From Alphaproteobacteria bacterium MarineAlpha3_Bin4 (GTDB taxonomy: Bacteria > Pseudomonadota > Alphaproteobacteria > Rhodospirillales > Casp-alpha2): DNA of 6,796 nucleotides. The position numbers and the translations under genes are program-made. Numbering within the stretch: the first letter of the stretch is position 1; each line of letters starts with the position of its first letter. The notes below the pieces were generated by a model. That model was not told the DNA's origin and ran no database searches. It was given only the letters and a program-made list of their open reading frames with translations. Below, one piece after another: positions 6,623 to 6,796 of the stretch. The stretch covers positions 1-6,796 of the forward strand of contig PTLJ01000088.1 in assembly GCA_002938045.1 (NCBI GenBank), written 5' to 3'.

Positions 6623-6796
6623 ACCTTACAATCGAAGGGTTTCAGTTTGGGAGAGGTTTTCACTATTTTCACGGATATATCAAGATATTCGGGCGGGCGC
6701 GAGTGTCGCCCAGCGGTCGCGTACGCCTGAACCGCGAGTAGCGATTTCTGTTTAACAAAAATGTCATCTTCGACAAACTGTCGACCATGGCGGTAT
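6623..6796. other. Upstream region of psd, probable promoter location
   Basis: The stretch before psd contains an AT-rich patch (6657-6687) that is the most promoter-like part for minus-strand transcription, but I cannot assign confident -35 and -10 hexamers. A short perfect inverted repeat lies at 6770-6784. The last bases include possible plus-strand ATG codons at 6761 and 6787, too near the edge and without a ribosome-binding site to call a gene. Confidence 0.35.
6770..6784. repeat. Perfect 6-bp inverted repeat with 3-base spacer
   Basis: TCGACA, spacer AAC, then TGTCGA form a perfect palindrome about 150 bases upstream of psd. It is too short and not followed by a T-run, so it is not a clear terminator. 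It could be a small operator half-site pair, but arms this short also occur by chance. Confidence 0.4.

Noticed and set aside
6761..6796. Start of a divergent plus-strand gene at ATG 6761 or 6787
   Set aside because: No ribosome-binding site precedes either codon, and too few codons remain before the window edge to recognise a protein.

Overview
The window looks like a chromosomal segment of an alphaproteobacterium of moderately high GC. The main grounds are the tightly coupled psd-pssA pair encoding short, alphaproteobacterial-type proteins (a 230-residue phosphatidylserine decarboxylase and a 265-residue phosphatidylserine synthase), plus an HlyD-type adaptor overlapping an HAE1-like RND permease. 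The placement rests on gene style and order only; no rRNA or other marker is present.

Layout. Positions 1-401 (minus strand) hold a decayed GFA/CENP-V-type zinc protein gene. It has lost its start codon, two reading-frame positions, one sense codon (now TAG) and three of the usual zinc-ligand cysteines. Positions about 511-658 (plus strand) hold what looks like the last ~45 codons of a LysR-type regulator, truncated and frameshifted. Positions 659-817 show no gene. Positions 818-1966 and 1963-5190 encode an RND efflux adaptor and permease as a translationally coupled pair (ATGA overlap). On the opposite strand, psd (6622 to 5930) and pssA (5920 to 5123) form the two-step route from CDP-diacylglycerol and serine to phosphatidylethanolamine. 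The permease and pssA converge and overlap by 68 bases at their 3' ends. Positions 6623-6796 are the upstream region of psd.

Function. The adaptor and permease would form the inner-membrane and periplasmic parts of a proton-driven tripartite exporter; no outer-membrane channel is encoded here, so one must come from elsewhere. PssA makes phosphatidylserine and Psd decarboxylates it. The left 0.66 kb is a gene graveyard, whereas the other four genes look intact apart from a suspicious permease C-terminal tail.

I found no CRISPR array, tRNA, rRNA, insertion sequence or defence-type cassette, and nothing that convincingly looks like an undescribed system. The most informative observations are the reconstructable GFA pseudogene, the LysR remnant, the permease tail with its convergent overlap, and the altered proton-relay residues of the pump.
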